Shown here one piece after another: positions 31,641 through 33,452 of a stretch of DNA of 33,452 bases (within the stretch, counting starts at the first letter, position 1; every line of letters begins with the position of its first letter). The DNA is taken from NCBI GenBank assembly GCA_964628055.1, contig CAZVNL010000027.1, positions 1-33,452 of the forward strand, in the 5' to 3' direction. This DNA is from CAZBEL01 sp964628055. Lineage in GTDB: Bacteria > Fidelibacterota > Marinisomatia > Marinisomatales > TCS56. The notes under the pieces were generated by a model, which made no database searches, was not told where the DNA came from, and saw nothing but the letters and a program-made list of their open reading frames with translations. The position numbers and the translations under genes are program-made.

Positions 31641-32945
31641 TTAGCTCGAAGCGGTAATCAGGCGACCGACCATTCCCTCACCAGTTGCTTCTATCAATTC
31701 CACCTCACCAATTGTATTCACCCGTTCTGGCGCCCCTGGTACGGTGACCCGGATGTAATTATCGGTGTAACCCTGTAAACATCCCTCGGAATAAGTTTCA
31801 AAGAGAACCGGTCGAACGGTGTGCTGGGCCTGTTGGTGAAAATGCCAGCGTTTCTCCTGGCCCAGGGCATGGAGGCGTCGGCTGCGTTCCTTACGAATTT
31901 CCGGGGGTACCTGGTCAGGATAGCCCGCCGCCGGCGTGCCGGGTCGGGGCGAAAAACTGAATACGTGTAAATAGGAAAGGTCCAGGGCGGTAATGAACCG
32001 GTAGGTTTCTTCGAAACAGGTCTCCGTCTCCCCCGGGAAACCCACCATGACGTCGGCCCCGATGCCGGCCGCGGGTATCACGTCCTTCACCCTGGCCACC
32101 CACTCGCCATAGACTTCCCGTGTGTAGCGCCGTCGCATGGCCCGCAGGATGGCGTTGGAACCGGACTGTAAAGGGAGGTGAAAATGGGGGACATACTTGG
32201 GCGACCGGGCCACCAATCGGATGATACCGTCCGTTAGGAGGTTAGGCTCGATGGAGGAAATGCGCAAACGTTCAACGGGCAAAGTTTCCAACGCTTTTAA
32301 CAAGTCTAAAAAGGATTCGGCGCCCGCCTGGCCGAAGGTACCGATGTTGACTCCCGTGAGGACGACCTCCTTCACGTCCTGATTCATCACTTGCCGGGCT
32401 GCGGTTAGGGTCTCCGCCACGCTCCGGTTCCGGCTACCTCCCCGGGAGAGGGGAATGCTACAGTAGGTACAGGGATAGTCGCAGCCGTCCTGTACTTTTA
32501 AAAACGCTCGGGTTCGTTCACCCAGTGCCAGGGCAGGGTGGAAAGTGTTCAGGTCCGTTACCGGGGAGACCAAGACCGTTGTTGCGCCGTTTTCAGGGAA
32601 CTGGTTGAGGTGTTTTATCAGGTCGAATTTTTCGTTAGCACCCAACACCAGGTCAACGCCTAATTGATCCCGGGCCTTGTCCGGTTGCAATTGTCCGTAG
32701 CACCCCATGAGCACGACCCTGGCGGCTGGGGCCCGGCGTCGCGCCTGACGCACTAATTTGCGGCAATCGCGGTCAGCATGCTCCGTCACCGAACAGGTGT
32801 TGATCACATAAACATCGGCATCCTGGCGGAAGTCCACTGGGGTGTACCCTCCCTTTTCACAGCGCCGGGCAATGGTGGCTGTTTCGGCGTAATTCAGCTT
32901 ACATCCCAGGGTGTAAAAGGCGATTCTTTTATTGGGGGGTTTCAC
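31641..32945 (-). CDS. mtaB: tRNA t6A37 methylthiotransferase MtaB
   Basis: 434 residues from GTG at 32945 (MKPPNKRIAFYTLGCKLNYAE). The frame is open 375 bp further upstream, but that part has no MtaB homology and overlaps a likely small gene on the other strand. It is a radical-SAM enzyme that turns t6A37 into ms2t6A37 in tRNAs for ANN codons. Three UPF0004 cysteines hold the auxiliary cluster (TLGCKLN, INTCSVT, MGCYGQ), and the radical-SAM cluster is in QDGCDYPCTYCSIP. A TRAM-like tail (about 375-434) ends GEGMVGRLITASS. No clear ribosome site precedes the GTG, so the start could be a few codons off. Confidence 0.93.
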   Translation of the reverse strand: MKPPNKRIAFYTLGCKLNYAETATIARRCEKGGYTPVDFRQDADVYVINTCSVTEHADRDCRKLVRQARRRAPAARVVLMGCYGQLQPDKARDQLGVDLVLGANEKFDLIKHLNQFPENGATTVLVSPVTDLNTFHPALALGERTRAFLKVQDGCDYPCTYCSIPLSRGGSRNRSVAETLTAARQVMNQDVKEVVLTGVNIGTFGQAGAESFLDLLKALETLPVERLRISSIEPNLLTDGIIRLVARSPKYVPHFHLPLQSGSNAILRAMRRRYTREVYGEWVARVKDVIPAAGIGADVMVGFPGETETCFEETYRFITALDLSYLHVFSFSPRPGTPAAGYPDQVPPEIRKERSRRLHALGQEKRWHFHQQAQHTVRPVLFETYSEGCLQGYTDNYIRVTVPGAPERVNTIGEVELIEATGEGMVGRLITASS

Positions 32946-33149
32946 GTTCGTTGGGAAGCGGTGTTCTTTTGCAGGTGTAAGGGTAATGCATTTTTCACCT
33001 AGGCAAAGGCGGGCCAAATATCGCCCCTTTTCCCTACCTCGCACAACCTTGGAGAAACCCTTAGTGATTATGGATGAATGGTCGCAGGTCGCAGGATGGA
33101 AAAGTGGGATGTTAGAAGGCTGAGGTAAAGGTCGAGAAAGGGAATAGCT

Positions 33150-33278
33150 ATGAAAGAATTCTTCCGGCGTGATGAAATCCGGGTAAAGTGTGATTCTGTC
33201 GCCTTGAAAAAATCGCGTGTTAAACCTCAAGGGTTCGACACGGAACAGGATGAATTGGTGTTTGACCCTGGGGAATAA
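33150..33278 (+). CDS. Possible small protein (42 aa)
   Basis: ATG at 33150 is preceded by GAGAAAGGGA. The 42-residue product is charged and soluble-looking (MKEFFRRDEIRVKCDS... ending ELVFDPGE), with no membrane segment. It lies divergently from mtaB and is followed by two hairpins. No family recognised; the case rests on codon pattern, the ribosome site and the hairpins. Confidence 0.35.
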   Translation: MKEFFRRDEIRVKCDSVALKKSRVKPQGFDTEQDELVFDPGE

Positions 33279-33359
33279 GCAACGATCAAAATAACTCATA
33301 GCCACCCGGTCTTGAACCAATGATTGGAAGGCAGCACGATTGACCAGCTACTTATTCCA

Positions 33360-33420
33360 CCGGGGAGTTTCAATTCATCCCCGGGGCGCGCCTGCAAAGG
33401 CACGCGGTTTTTTCACCGCG
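33360..33420 (+). terminator. Two consecutive hairpins near window end
   Basis: CCGGGGA (33360-33366) pairs with TCCCCGG (33378-33384), and CGCGGT (33403-33408) pairs with ACCGCG (33415-33420) around a TTTTTC loop. T-rich sequence follows. They could end the transcript of the small plus-strand gene or lead into a gene beyond the window. Confidence 0.45.
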
Positions 33421-33452
33421 ACGATTCTTTTGGTACTTTTCTAAAAAGAAAA

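Noticed and set aside
32946..33320. N-terminal extension of MtaB by about 125 residues
   Set aside because: The frame is open, but the extension has no similarity to MtaB, the family starts at KRIAFYTLGCKLN, and a plausible small gene lies on the other strand there.

Overview
The window looks like a fragment of a Gram-negative, anaerobic or micro-aerobic chromosome from the FCB superphylum (Calditrichota / Marinimicrobia / Ignavibacteria-like; phylum placement is inference). The main clue is three secreted proteins ending in a type IX secretion (T9SS) sorting domain with the signature QN(Y/F)PNPFNP. Other clues are abundant multiheme c-type cytochromes, sigma-54 control and a full-length monomeric glycine dehydrogenase. 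The sequence is a scaffold with two 100-N gaps. Each gap is flanked by the same 55 bp on both sides, so both are probably unmerged contig overlaps rather than missing DNA.

Layout. (1) 1-1392: the 3' half of a tRNA-Met and a decayed AAA+/DUF4143 ATPase on the minus strand. (2) 1741-4547: a histidine kinase and an NtrC-type sigma-54 response regulator. (3) 4684-13388: an electron-transfer island. Two T9SS-targeted multiheme cytochromes (9 and 8 haem motifs) each have their own sigma-54 promoter and a pair of matching dyad sites about 100 bp upstream. A separate, translationally coupled trio follows: an outer-membrane beta-barrel, a 12-haem periplasmic cytochrome and a 9-haem cytochrome with a CX4CH site. 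The island encodes 38 haem motifs (36 CXXCH, one CX3CH, one CX4CH). The trio has the logic of a porin-cytochrome conduit, and the T9SS cytochromes could be its cell-surface partners. (4) 13446-22828, minus strand: a YgfK / amidohydrolase / FAD / Fe-S / molybdopterin operon, that is, a selenium-dependent-type molybdenum hydroxylase system acting on purine-like substrates, followed by a frameshifted LD-carboxypeptidase gene. (5) 23121-25800: a DUF3179 gene interrupted by one in-frame TGA exactly where the first Cys of the conserved CPLC motif should be, followed by a SECIS-like hairpin (a candidate new selenoprotein); then a T9SS-sorted cupredoxin-like protein and a small outer-membrane barrel. 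(6) 26354-33452: housekeeping genes glmS, gcvP and mtaB, with a broken HigA-type antitoxin remnant and two possible small proteins.

How it may fit together: the two-component pair probably switches on the T9SS cytochromes through the paired dyads and sigma-54. Electrons leaving the periplasm would cross the outer membrane through the barrel/12-haem/9-haem conduit to surface-anchored cytochromes. Next to this is a selenium-linked theme (YgfK/XdhD-type hydroxylase and a possible Sec-containing DUF3179 protein). The strongest items for follow-up are the UGA-interrupted DUF3179 gene, the compact porin-cytochrome conduit, and the shared sigma-54/UAS architecture.
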